Source of the DNA: Thermoflexus sp.
GTDB taxonomy: Bacteria; Chloroflexota; Anaerolineae; Thermoflexales; Thermoflexaceae
DNA length: 13,798 nucleotides
Assembly (NCBI GenBank): GCA_017743605.1
Contig: JAGHYO010000040.1
Location: forward strand, 1 to 13,798
Reading direction: 5' to 3'
Part shown: piece after piece, positions 6,573 to 13,498 of the stretch
Position numbering within the stretch: the first letter of the stretch is position 1
Layout of the letters: each line of letters opens with the position of its first letter
Position numbers and translations under genes: made by a program
The notes under the pieces: model-generated
What the model was told of the DNA's origin: nothing
Databases searched by the model: none
The model's input: the letters and a program-made list of their open reading frames with translations, nothing else

Positions 6573-7475
6573 CTATGCCTCCAGCGCCCGGGCGATGCGG
6601 GCGGCGATGCGGGCGTTCTCGATCAGCAGCGCTCGGTTCAGGGCCACGCTCTCCCCGCCCGTCCGTTCGGCGACCCGGGCCAGCAGGAACGGGGTGAGGG
6701 CCCATCCCTGCACCCCCGCCCGCTCCGCCTCGGCCATCGCCTGCTCCAGGATGGCCTCCAGACGCCCCATCGGAAGAGCGAGGTCCGCCGGGGGTGGGAC
6801 CACCACCAGGATCCCTTTGCCCCCTACGGCCCAGTGAACCCGAGCGATGGCTGCCGTTTCCTCTGCTGTATCCACCCGGGCGTCCACCCGCAGCCCGCTG
6901 GAGGCGCTGTAGAAAGCGGGTATGGTCTCAATCCCCCACCCCAGGACCGGGACCCCGTGCGTTTCCAGCCATTCCCGCGTCGCCCGCAGGTCCAGGACGG
7001 CCTTGGGGCCGGCGCAGACCACCAGCACCGGCTCTGTGGCCAGGGTGGGCAAGTCGTTGGAGACATCGAAGGGCGTGCCCCGGTGCACCCCGCCGATCCC
7101 ACCTGTGGCCACCGCGCGGATCCCCACGCGGGCGGCGGCCCAGGCGGTGGCGGCCACGGTGGTCGCTCCCCTCTCTCCCCGGGCCAGGGCCACCGCGATA
7201 TCCCGCCGGCTGATCTTGCGGAGGTTCTCTCCCCCGGCGAATTCGGCCAGCTCGGCGGGCGTCAGCCCGATCACGATCCGGCCTTCCAGCAGCCCAATGG
7301 TGGCCGGGACAGCGCCCTCGGCCCGGACGGCGGCTTCCATCTCGTGGGCTACCTGGAGGTTGATGGGGTGCGGGAGGCCGAAAGCCACCACCACGGTCTC
7401 CAGGGCTACCAGAGGCTGGCCGCTCGCCCGGGCGGCTTCCACGTGGGGTCCGAAACGGAAATGTGCGTCGTTCAT
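6573..7475 (-). CDS. psuG: Pseudouridine-5'-phosphate glycosidase
   Basis: Reversibly splits pseudouridine 5'-phosphate into uracil and ribose 5-phosphate (EC 4.2.1.70), the C-C bond-breaking step of pseudouridine salvage. The 300-residue length matches the family. Signatures are ALETVVVAFGLPHP with Glu26, NLRKISRRDIA with Lys87 in the place of the Schiff-base lysine of E. coli PsuG, ATGGIGGVHRG, SNDLPTLA, and the C-terminal LTPFLLARVAERTGG followed by LNRALLIENARIAARIA. The start ATG 7475 overlaps the xseA stop as ATGA, so translation is coupled to xseA. The partner kinase psuK is not in the window. Identification is strong. Confidence 0.94.
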   Translation of the reverse strand: MNDAHFRFGPHVEAARASGQPLVALETVVVAFGLPHPINLQVAHEMEAAVRAEGAVPATIGLLEGRIVIGLTPAELAEFAGGENLRKISRRDIAVALARGERGATTVAATAWAAARVGIRAVATGGIGGVHRGTPFDVSNDLPTLATEPVLVVCAGPKAVLDLRATREWLETHGVPVLGWGIETIPAFYSASSGLRVDARVDTAEETAAIARVHWAVGGKGILVVVPPPADLALPMGRLEAILEQAMAEAERAGVQGWALTPFLLARVAERTGGESVALNRALLIENARIAARIARALEA

Positions 7476-8707
7476 GAAGAAGGCCCCTCTTCCACCCGAA
7501 CGATCACCACGCCATCTGCCCAGTGGAGGATCAGGCGCTCGCCAGCCCGGACCTGATCGGCGCGGGTGACCAGACGGCCGTCCTCCCGGCGCACCAGGGC
7601 GTAACCCCGGGCCAGGACCGCCAGGGGGTTGAGGGCGTTCAGCCGGGCCTGGGGATCGGTCAGGCGGGCGCCCGCCTGGAGCAGATGCTGACGGATGGCG
7701 CTCCGCAGGCGGGCCTGCAGCAGGTGGAGGCGTTCCGCCCGGGCCTGGAGCACCCGTTCCGGGGCGTGGGCCTGTAGCCGCGCCTCCAGGGTCTGCAGGG
7801 CCTGAGCGATGGCCCGTAGCCGGCTCTCCATGGCCTGCTGTAGGCGATCCCGCCAGGCCGTGAGGGTCGAGGCCACCGCTTCCCGGTCGGGCGTGGCGAT
7901 CTCGGCGGCGGCGGAGGGGGTGGGCGCATGCACGTCCGCGGCGGCGTCGGTAAGGGTGAGGTCGATGGCGTGGCCGACCCCGGAGACCACCGGGTGGACG
8001 GAGGCGGCCACCGCGCGGACCACCCGCTCATCGTTGAAGGCCCACAGCTCCTCGTGGGAGCCCCCTCCTCGGGCGATGATGATGAGGTCCAGATCCGGGA
8101 GGGTCTGCAGGGCGTCCAGCGCAGCGACAATGGCCGCCGGGGCCTCTTCCCCCTGAACCACCGTAGGGGAGAGGATGAGCTCCGCCAGGGGCCAGCGCCG
8201 GCGGAGGACGTTGAGGATGTCTCGAAAGGCGGCCCCGGCCGGCGAGGTCACCACGCCGATGCGCTGCGGGTAGGATGGAAGGGGGCGTTTGCGGGCAGGT
8301 TCGAACAGTCCTTCTGCCTCTAGGCGCCGTTTCAGGTCCTCCAGGGCCAGGAACCGCTGCCCCAGCCCGAGGGGGAGCCAGCGGTCCACATACAGGCGGC
8401 AATCGCCGCGGTCTTCATAGTAGCCGATGCGCCCCCGCACCAGAACCGCCTGTCCGTTGGCCGGGAGTTGCGCCATGCGGGCCGCGTGGGTCTTCCACAC
8501 CACGCAGGTGATCTGCGCCCGTCCTTCTTTCAGGGAGAAAAAGATGTGGCCGGGGGCCGTCGGGCGCAGATCCCCCACTTCCCCCTCCACCCACAGGTCT
8601 CCCCATGCGAACCAGCTCTCCACGGCCTCTTTCAGATGGGCGGCCAGCTGGGAGACCGTGAGCACCGTGATGGGGGCGAGCTCGAATTCCTCCCAATTCT
8701 CGTTCAT
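7472..8707 (-). CDS. xseA: Exodeoxyribonuclease VII large subunit
   Basis: Large catalytic subunit of exonuclease VII, which degrades single-stranded DNA from either end into oligonucleotides (EC 3.1.11.6) in repair and recombination. The 411-residue product has an N-terminal OB fold (about 14-110, with WVEGEVGDLRP and GHIFFSLKEG). The catalytic domain carries SPAGAAFRDIL (Asp163), ARGGGSHEELWAFND (Arg213) and SGVGHAIDLTLTD (His246, Asp249). A long charged coiled-coil stretch spans about 275-370, and the C-terminus is LNPLAVLARGYALVRREDG. The four named residues keep the spacing of the E. coli residues I recall as essential. The common GHE is GHA here. The gene begins 22 bases after the SIS gene stop and overlaps psuG. 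A small-subunit gene (xseB), often adjacent, is not present next to it. Confidence 0.95.
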   Translation of the reverse strand: MNENWEEFELAPITVLTVSQLAAHLKEAVESWFAWGDLWVEGEVGDLRPTAPGHIFFSLKEGRAQITCVVWKTHAARMAQLPANGQAVLVRGRIGYYEDRGDCRLYVDRWLPLGLGQRFLALEDLKRRLEAEGLFEPARKRPLPSYPQRIGVVTSPAGAAFRDILNVLRRRWPLAELILSPTVVQGEEAPAAIVAALDALQTLPDLDLIIIARGGGSHEELWAFNDERVVRAVAASVHPVVSGVGHAIDLTLTDAAADVHAPTPSAAAEIATPDREAVASTLTAWRDRLQQAMESRLRAIAQALQTLEARLQAHAPERVLQARAERLHLLQARLRSAIRQHLLQAGARLTDPQARLNALNPLAVLARGYALVRREDGRLVTRADQVRAGERLILHWADGVVIVRVEEGPSS

Positions 8708-8729
8708 GGCGATTCCCCCGGTCCGGAGG

Positions 8730-9821
8730 CTACCGGGTTTCGGTGACCTTCTGCAACCCCCGCGGTCGATCCGGGTCCAGCCCTCGGAGCCGGGCGAGGG
8801 AGACGGCGAACCACTGGCCGGGGATCACCGCCACCGCCGGGGAGAGCCACTCCGGGACGGGAGGCAACGGGATGCCGACGTCCGCATGGCGGAGCCGCTC
8901 GGGATCCTCGCTGCAGAGGGTGAGATGGGCCGCCCGTTCCCGCAACCGGCGGGCCAGGTCCTGCATCTCCGTGTGGAAGGTGGGACCTGGCGCGATCAAG
9001 AAGACTGGGAAGCCCGGCTCCACCAGGGCGATCGGCCCGTGGAGGAAGTCTGCGGAGGAATACGGCTCCGCCACGATGTAGGTGAGCTCCTTCAGTTTGA
9101 GGGCGATCTCAAAAGCGGTGGCGTAGTTGAAGCCCCGGCCGATCACCACGCCGTGGGAGGCCCGCCACCAGGAGGTCGCGGCCTCGCGGGCCGGCCCTTC
9201 GCTCTCCAGGGCCCGGGCCATGGCCTCAGGCAGCCGGCGCAGCTCCTCCTGCATCGTTCGATCCCCCGTCCAGGCGGCGGCCAGCATGGCCAGGGCGACG
9301 AGCTGGGCCGTGTAGGTTTTGGTGGCGGCCACCGCCCGCTCCGCCCCTGCGCGCAGGGGCAGCACCGCGTGGGCCTCGGCCGCCAGCGGGGAACCTGGGT
9401 CGTTGGTGATGGCGAGGGTGAGGCCGCCCTGGCGGCGGGCCTCCCGGATCACCTCCACGATGTCCGGGGAGCGGCCGGATTGGGAGATGCCGATGACCCA
9501 CGCGTGGTCCAGCCGGGGCGGACGCCGGTAAAAGGTGAACAGGGAGGGGGTGGCCAGGGCTGCGGGCAGCCTGGCGAACGCTCCGAGCAGATACTGGCCG
9601 TAGCGGGCGGCGTTATCGGAGCTGCCCCGGGCGGCCAGCATCACGAGGGCCGGTTGAAAGCGCCGCGCCTCCGCCGCGATCCGCTCCGCCTCCGGCCATC
9701 CTTCCCGGAGCAGGCGGTCGGCCACTTCCGGTTGCTGGCGGATCTCCTCTTCCACCCACATTCGCTGGCGAACCTCCTGGGGAATCTCGCGAAACTCATA
9801 AAAGGCCTCGCCGTCCGACAC
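8730..9821 (-). CDS. SIS-domain protein, GlmS isomerase-like (probable glucosamine-6-phosphate deaminase)
   Basis: A 363-residue protein with two sugar isomerase (SIS) domains (about 45-190 and 210-345) and no glutaminase domain. It matches the isomerase half of GlmS and the NagB-II/AgaS-type aldose-ketose enzymes. Motifs are ARGSSDNAARYG (64-75), GISQSGRSPDIV, AVAATKTYTAQL (164-175), GRGFNYATAFEIALKLKEL, AEPYSSADFLHGP, and the C-terminal RGLQKVTETR. Deamination or isomerisation of an amino-sugar 6-phosphate is likely; the substrate is not determined. The start is GTG 9821, about 40 bases downstream of a TATAAT box. An ATG at 9761 (MWVEEEIRQQPEV), with GGAGG 11 bases upstream, is a real alternative. 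It is the first gene of the minus-strand operon. Confidence 0.85.
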   Translation of the reverse strand: MSDGEAFYEFREIPQEVRQRMWVEEEIRQQPEVADRLLREGWPEAERIAAEARRFQPALVMLAARGSSDNAARYGQYLLGAFARLPAALATPSLFTFYRRPPRLDHAWVIGISQSGRSPDIVEVIREARRQGGLTLAITNDPGSPLAAEAHAVLPLRAGAERAVAATKTYTAQLVALAMLAAAWTGDRTMQEELRRLPEAMARALESEGPAREAATSWWRASHGVVIGRGFNYATAFEIALKLKELTYIVAEPYSSADFLHGPIALVEPGFPVFLIAPGPTFHTEMQDLARRLRERAAHLTLCSEDPERLRHADVGIPLPPVPEWLSPAVAVIPGQWFAVSLARLRGLDPDRPRGLQKVTETR

Positions 9822-9841
9822 AGCGAGGGGCTTCCACCTCT

Positions 9842-9870
9842 TTGGATCTTTCCCCCGAGCCGATTATACT
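9842..9870 (+). promoter_or_regulatory. Promoter of the MaoC-like gene
   Basis: On the plus strand TTGGAT (9842-9847) and TATACT (9865-9870) are 17 bases apart. The -10 box shares four base pairs with the divergent minus-strand TATAAT (9863-9868), so one polymerase at a time could open this site. Confidence 0.6.
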
Positions 9871-9891
9871 TCAGCCATCCTCAAGGTTTCG
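9863..9891 (-). promoter_or_regulatory. Promoter of the SIS-xseA-psuG operon
   Basis: On the minus strand a perfect -10 TATAAT lies at 9868-9863. The matching -35 region near 9891-9886 (GAAACC) is poor, so this promoter may need an activator. Initiation is expected near 9856, about 35 bases before GTG 9821. Confidence 0.6.
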
Positions 9892-9951
9892 CGGGAAAGG
9901 CATGGCTCTCCTTTGATCCTGAGTTCCACCTTGCTCGGAGGAGGGAGACCG

Positions 9952-10467
9952 ATGACAACGTGGAGTGCAGGACCGCGTGGGTTGTTCTTTGAGGACCTGG
10001 AGGTCGGGTGGAAAGTCCGCACGCCCGGCCGCACGGTCACCGAGGCGGACATCGTGGGGTTCGCCGGCCTCTCCGGGGATTACACGCCGCTGCACACCGA
10101 CGCGGAATACGCCCGCGGCACCATGTTTGGGGAACGGATCGCCCACGGGCTGCTGGGGCTGGCCATCGCCTCCGGCCTGGCGACCCGCCTCGGCTTCCTG
10201 GAGGAGACGGTGGAGGCCTTCACCGGCCTGGAGTGGAAGTTCCGCGCTCCCATCCGCATCGGCGACACCATCTACGCGGAGATCGAGGTGGCCCAGAAGC
10301 GCCCCATGCCCGACAGCCGCGCGGGGTTTGTGGTCTTCAACGTTCAGGTCCGCAATCAGCGCGGCGAGGTGGTCCAGCGGGGACAGTGGACCCTTCTGGT
10401 GCGCGCCCGGGGCCCCAGAGAGCTTCAGGCCTCTGCAGCTGCTTCCGAGCGTCCCCCAGAAGGATGA
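9952..10467 (+). CDS. MaoC-like dehydratase/enoyl-CoA hydratase
   Basis: A 171-residue single hot-dog-fold protein of the MaoC family, whose members hydrate 2-enoyl-CoA or dehydrate 3-hydroxyacyl-CoA. The hydratase motif is clear: GFAGLSGDYTPLHTD at 36-50, with Asp43 and His48 as the expected catalytic pair, followed by FGERIAHGLL at 58-67. A basic strand, EWKFRAPIRIGDTIYAEIEV, follows as in related proteins. ATG 9952 was chosen over ATG 9913 because GGAGGAGGGA lies just before it and the 13 upstream codons do not resemble the family. The gene is transcribed alone, away from the SIS operon. The acyl-CoA substrate cannot be told; beta-oxidation, polyhydroxyalkanoate and mesaconyl/branched-chain CoA pathways all use such enzymes. 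Confidence 0.88.
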   Translation: MTTWSAGPRGLFFEDLEVGWKVRTPGRTVTEADIVGFAGLSGDYTPLHTDAEYARGTMFGERIAHGLLGLAIASGLATRLGFLEETVEAFTGLEWKFRAPIRIGDTIYAEIEVAQKRPMPDSRAGFVVFNVQVRNQRGEVVQRGQWTLLVRARGPRELQASAAASERPPEG

Positions 10468-10489
10468 AGTAAGGCGCAAGACCGTCCGA

Positions 10490-10528
10490 CTCCCCAATCT
10501 GGGGGATCGTCTCCCCCATTCAGGGGAG
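10490..10528. promoter_or_regulatory. Tandem TCCCC-N6-GGGGA palindromes upstream of korA
   Basis: Two sites of identical form, TCCCC-N6-GGGGA, lie at 10491-10506 and 10512-10527. Their centres are 21 bases apart, two helical turns. The pair begins 23 bases after the maoC stop and ends 34 bases before the korA -35 box. As RNA the unit could also fold as one long stem (10490-10495 with 10523-10528, 10501-10506 with 10512-10517), but no T-run follows, so an ordinary terminator is less likely. A dimeric regulator site is my preferred reading; the regulator is unknown. Confidence 0.5.
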
Positions 10529-10561
10529 CAAGCGCCTCGTTGCCCATGTTCTTTTGCAAAT

Positions 10562-10590
10562 TTTACGAGCGGGGTTTTGAAGGGTATACT
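10562..10590 (+). promoter_or_regulatory. Promoter of korAB
   Basis: TTTACG (10562-10567) and TATACT (10585-10590) are separated by exactly 17 bases. Initiation is expected near 10597, leaving a leader of about 64 bases before ATG 10661. Confidence 0.6.
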
Positions 10591-10660
10591 TAGGCAAAGA
10601 CCTCGCCGGCTCGGAAATCGGGCAGACGTTATGGCGATCTGATCAGGGGAGGCATGTGCC

Positions 10661-12547
10661 ATGCCCAAGCGGTTTGTCTCCTGGATGATCGGGGGGCCTC
10701 AGGGCAGTGGGATCAATGTGGCGGCAGAGACCCTGGCCAAGGCCTTCTGTCGGGGAGGCCTTCACGTTTTCGCCAACATCGAATACCACTCCAACATCAT
10801 GGGCAAGCACAGCTACTATCGGGTCCGCGTCTCGGAGGAGCCCGTCCATGCCCCGGTGGATGAGGTCCACCTGCTGGCAGCCCTCGACGAGGAGACCCTC
10901 TTCGGCGATCATCACCACAATCCGGAGTTCCCCACCCATCACGGCCACGTCCATGAGGTGATCCCGGGCGGGGGGATCATTTACGACGCCGACTTGGGGG
11001 ATATTCGAGAGCGGCTAGGGCGGGACGACCTGCGCTTGTATCCAGTGCCTTACTTCGAGATGATCCGCCGGGCCCTGGAGCCCTTCGGCAAGGCGGCGGA
11101 ATACCGGCAATATGACATCATGCGGAACACGGTGGCCCTGGGGGCGACCCTGGCCGTCCTGGATTACGAGTTCGATCTGGTCGCCGAAGTCATCCGCGAG
11201 CAGTTCAAGGGGCGTCGGGCTCGGCTGGCGGACCTCAACATCCAAGCGCTGCGGGTCACGTATGACTATGTGCGTGAGCGCTTCGGGAACGACTTCCCCT
11301 GGAAGGTGCGCCAGCGGGAGCAGCGGCCGGACCACATCTTGATCCGCGGGGTGCAGGCGGTGGCCCTAGGCAAGCTCCAGGCGGGGTTGGGGGTGCAGAC
11401 CTACTACCCCATCAGCCCGGCGACCGACGAGAGCACGTATCTGGAAGCCGTCCAGGGCCGCTACAACGTGGTGGTGATCCAGACGGAGGATGAGATCTCA
11501 GCGATCAACATGGCGGTCGGGGCGGCCCACGCGGGCGCCCGAGCTGCCACTTCCACCGCTGGGCCGGGGTTTGCCTTGATGCCCGAGGGCATTGGGCTCG
11601 CAGCCATCACCGAGGCGCCGGGCCTGGTAGTGTTCCTCTACCAGCGCGGCGGCCCCAGCACCGGGATGCCCACACGCACGGAGCAGGCGGATCTCGGGTT
11701 CGCCCTGCACCCGGCCCACGGGGAGTTCCCTCACATCGTCGTCGCCCCAGGGGATGTGGTGGAGGCCTTCTACGACAGCTTCGAGGCCTTCAACTGGGCG
11801 GACCGCTACCAGATGCCGGTGATCGTTCTGGTGGACAAATACCTCGCCAGCAGCTACGTCACTGTCCCCCGCTTCAACACCCGGAACCTGGTCATCGACC
11901 GCGGGATCCGGTATCAGTCCGATGGGCGGCGGGACGGCTACCTGCGCCACGCGGTGACCGAGAGCGGGATCTCCCCATGGGTGGTCCCGGGGACGGAGGG
12001 GGTGGTGTTCTGGACGACCAGCGATGAACACAACCCGAAGGGGCACATCTCCGAGGGGGTGCTCCACCGGGTGGAGCAAATGGACAAGCGCATGCGCAAG
12101 CTGGAGCTGGCTGCCCGGGAGATCCCGGACCGCAAGAAGTTCACCCTGCACGGGCCGGAGGATGCCCAGGTCACACTGGTGGGGTGGGGGACAACGAAGG
12201 AGGCGATCCTGGACGCCCTGGAGGAGCTGTCGGCCTTCAACGGGCTGACTTTCAACTTCCTGCAGATCCGGATGATGCGGCCCTTCCCGGTGGAGCCGGT
12301 GGGGGCGATCCTGCGGCGGGCCCGTCGGGTGATCCTCATCGAGAACAACTACTCTGGCCAGCTGGGGAACCTGATCCGGGAGATGACCGGCTTCCGGATC
12401 CCCCATCGGGTCCTGAAGTATGACGGCCGCCCCTTCACGGTGAACGAGATCATCGAGGGGGTGCGCCGGGCGCTACAGGATGACGAGGAGCGGATCGTGA
12501 TGATCTCGAGCGAAGCCCGGGAGGTGATCCCATGGCCTATGCGGTGA
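10661..12547 (+). CDS. korA: 2-oxoacid:ferredoxin oxidoreductase, fused gamma-alpha subunit
   Basis: Part of the enzyme that oxidatively decarboxylates 2-oxoacids (2-oxoglutarate is the usual assignment) to acyl-CoA while reducing ferredoxin, or runs in reverse. The 628-residue chain joins a gamma domain (about 1-195, opening GGPQGSGINVAAETLAKAF) to an alpha domain from about 228. The alpha domain carries YYPISPATDES at 248-258, the counterpart of the YPITPSSDES substrate/CoA motif of archaeal enzymes. It continues through STAGPGFALMPEGIG, GGPSTGMPTRTEQADL and the C-terminal IENNYSGQLGNLI. Length and domain order match the Sulfolobus-type two-subunit enzyme. ATG 10661 is preceded by GGGGAGG eight bases upstream. 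It overlaps korB by 16 bases. Substrate preference (2-oxoglutarate, pyruvate or branched 2-oxoacids) cannot be read from sequence with certainty. Confidence 0.93.
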   Translation: MPKRFVSWMIGGPQGSGINVAAETLAKAFCRGGLHVFANIEYHSNIMGKHSYYRVRVSEEPVHAPVDEVHLLAALDEETLFGDHHHNPEFPTHHGHVHEVIPGGGIIYDADLGDIRERLGRDDLRLYPVPYFEMIRRALEPFGKAAEYRQYDIMRNTVALGATLAVLDYEFDLVAEVIREQFKGRRARLADLNIQALRVTYDYVRERFGNDFPWKVRQREQRPDHILIRGVQAVALGKLQAGLGVQTYYPISPATDESTYLEAVQGRYNVVVIQTEDEISAINMAVGAAHAGARAATSTAGPGFALMPEGIGLAAITEAPGLVVFLYQRGGPSTGMPTRTEQADLGFALHPAHGEFPHIVVAPGDVVEAFYDSFEAFNWADRYQMPVIVLVDKYLASSYVTVPRFNTRNLVIDRGIRYQSDGRRDGYLRHAVTESGISPWVVPGTEGVVFWTTSDEHNPKGHISEGVLHRVEQMDKRMRKLELAAREIPDRKKFTLHGPEDAQVTLVGWGTTKEAILDALEELSAFNGLTFNFLQIRMMRPFPVEPVGAILRRARRVILIENNYSGQLGNLIREMTGFRIPHRVLKYDGRPFTVNEIIEGVRRALQDDEERIVMISSEAREVIPWPMR

Positions 12548-13440
12548 AGGACTACAAGACCGAGGTCTGGGTGGACTGGTGCCCCGGGTGCGGGGATTTC
12601 GGGATTCTGAACGCCATCCACCAGGCCCTGGCGGCCCTGCAGCGGCCTCCACACCGGGTTGCGGTCTTCTCCGGGATCGGCTGCTCCGGCAAGACGCCGC
12701 ACTACATCGGGACCTATGGGGTTCACACGCTCCACGGGCGGGTGTTGCCGGTGGCCACCGGCTTCAAGCTGGCCAACCCGGAGATGACGGTGATCGCCGT
12801 GGGGGGCGACGGCGACGGCTATGGGATCGGGGCCGGGTATTTCCTGGCCGCCGGGCGGCGCAACGTGGACCTGACGTACATCGTCTTCAACAACGGGGTT
12901 TACGGGCTGACCAAGGGCCAGGCTTCTCCGACCTTGCCCAAAGGCGTGCAGACGAAGTCGCTGCCCGAGCCCAACCTGCTGGAGGCCCTCAACCCCATCG
13001 CTGTAGCCCTGGGGGCGGGCTACACTTTCATCGCCCGCGGCTACGCCTACGATGTGCGGCATCTGCGGGACCTGATCGTGGCCGCCATCCAGCACCGGGG
13101 CACCGCCCTCATCGACGTCCTCCAGCCCTGTCCGACCTACAACAACATCCACACCCGGGAGTATTACAACGTCCGCGTCTACAAGCTGGAGGAAACGGGC
13201 TACGACCCGGTGGTGCACAACCCAGCAGATGAGAAGGAAATCGCGGAAAAGAAGGCCCAGGCGCTGCTCAAGGCTTATGAGAACGGGGATCGGATCCCCA
13301 TCGGGATCTTTTACCAGGTGGAGCGGCCGACCCTGGAGGACGAGCTGGCGGCCCGCCTGCCCCACTGGGGGAAGGCCCTGGCGGACCTAGAGCCGATCTA
13401 CCAAAGGGATCTCACCCTGCTGCTGGACGAGCTGAGCTGA
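12532..13440 (+). CDS. korB: 2-oxoacid:ferredoxin oxidoreductase, beta subunit
   Basis: The thiamine diphosphate and [4Fe-4S]-bearing subunit that partners the preceding fused chain. The 302 residues include WCPGCGDFGI (Cys17, Cys20), SGIGCSGKTPHY (Cys51) and LQPCPTYNN (Cys200). These four cysteines match the cluster ligands of the Sulfolobus beta subunit. GGDGDGYGIGAGYF (91-104) with NNGVYGLTKGQASPT (120-134) is the ThDP/Mg motif. There is no extra ferredoxin domain. ATG 12532 lies inside the last codons of korA, with GGGAGG about seven bases upstream, so translation is coupled and stoichiometric. A strong terminator follows 10 bases after the stop. Identification is firm. Confidence 0.95.
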   Translation: MAYAVKDYKTEVWVDWCPGCGDFGILNAIHQALAALQRPPHRVAVFSGIGCSGKTPHYIGTYGVHTLHGRVLPVATGFKLANPEMTVIAVGGDGDGYGIGAGYFLAAGRRNVDLTYIVFNNGVYGLTKGQASPTLPKGVQTKSLPEPNLLEALNPIAVALGAGYTFIARGYAYDVRHLRDLIVAAIQHRGTALIDVLQPCPTYNNIHTREYYNVRVYKLEETGYDPVVHNPADEKEIAEKKAQALLKAYENGDRIPIGIFYQVERPTLEDELAARLPHWGKALADLEPIYQRDLTLLLDELS

Positions 13441-13450
13441 GAGGCGCAAG

Positions 13451-13485
13451 GGGCGGGGCGTCCGGAAACGCCCCGCCCGCGTTTT
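13451..13485 (+). terminator. Terminator of korAB
   Basis: GGGCGGGGCGT (13451-13461) and ACGCCCCGCCC (13468-13478) form a perfect 11-bp stem with loop CCGGAA. GCG and TTTT (13482-13485) follow. It sits between the convergent korB and the minus-strand gene ending at 13499. The minus-strand side has no T-run, so it works mainly for korAB. Confidence 0.88.
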
Positions 13486-13498
13486 CCTCCGGCTCAGA

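Noticed and set aside
8427..9992. A 521-codon open frame on the plus strand
   Set aside because: It runs antisense through xseA and the SIS gene, both with clear family motifs. Its product is Arg/Gly/Pro-rich without a recognisable domain, as expected for a shadow frame in GC-rich DNA.
11498..13365. Long minus-strand frames opposite korA and korB
   Set aside because: They are rich in His, Pro, Gly and Arg without motifs and lie opposite two firmly identified genes.
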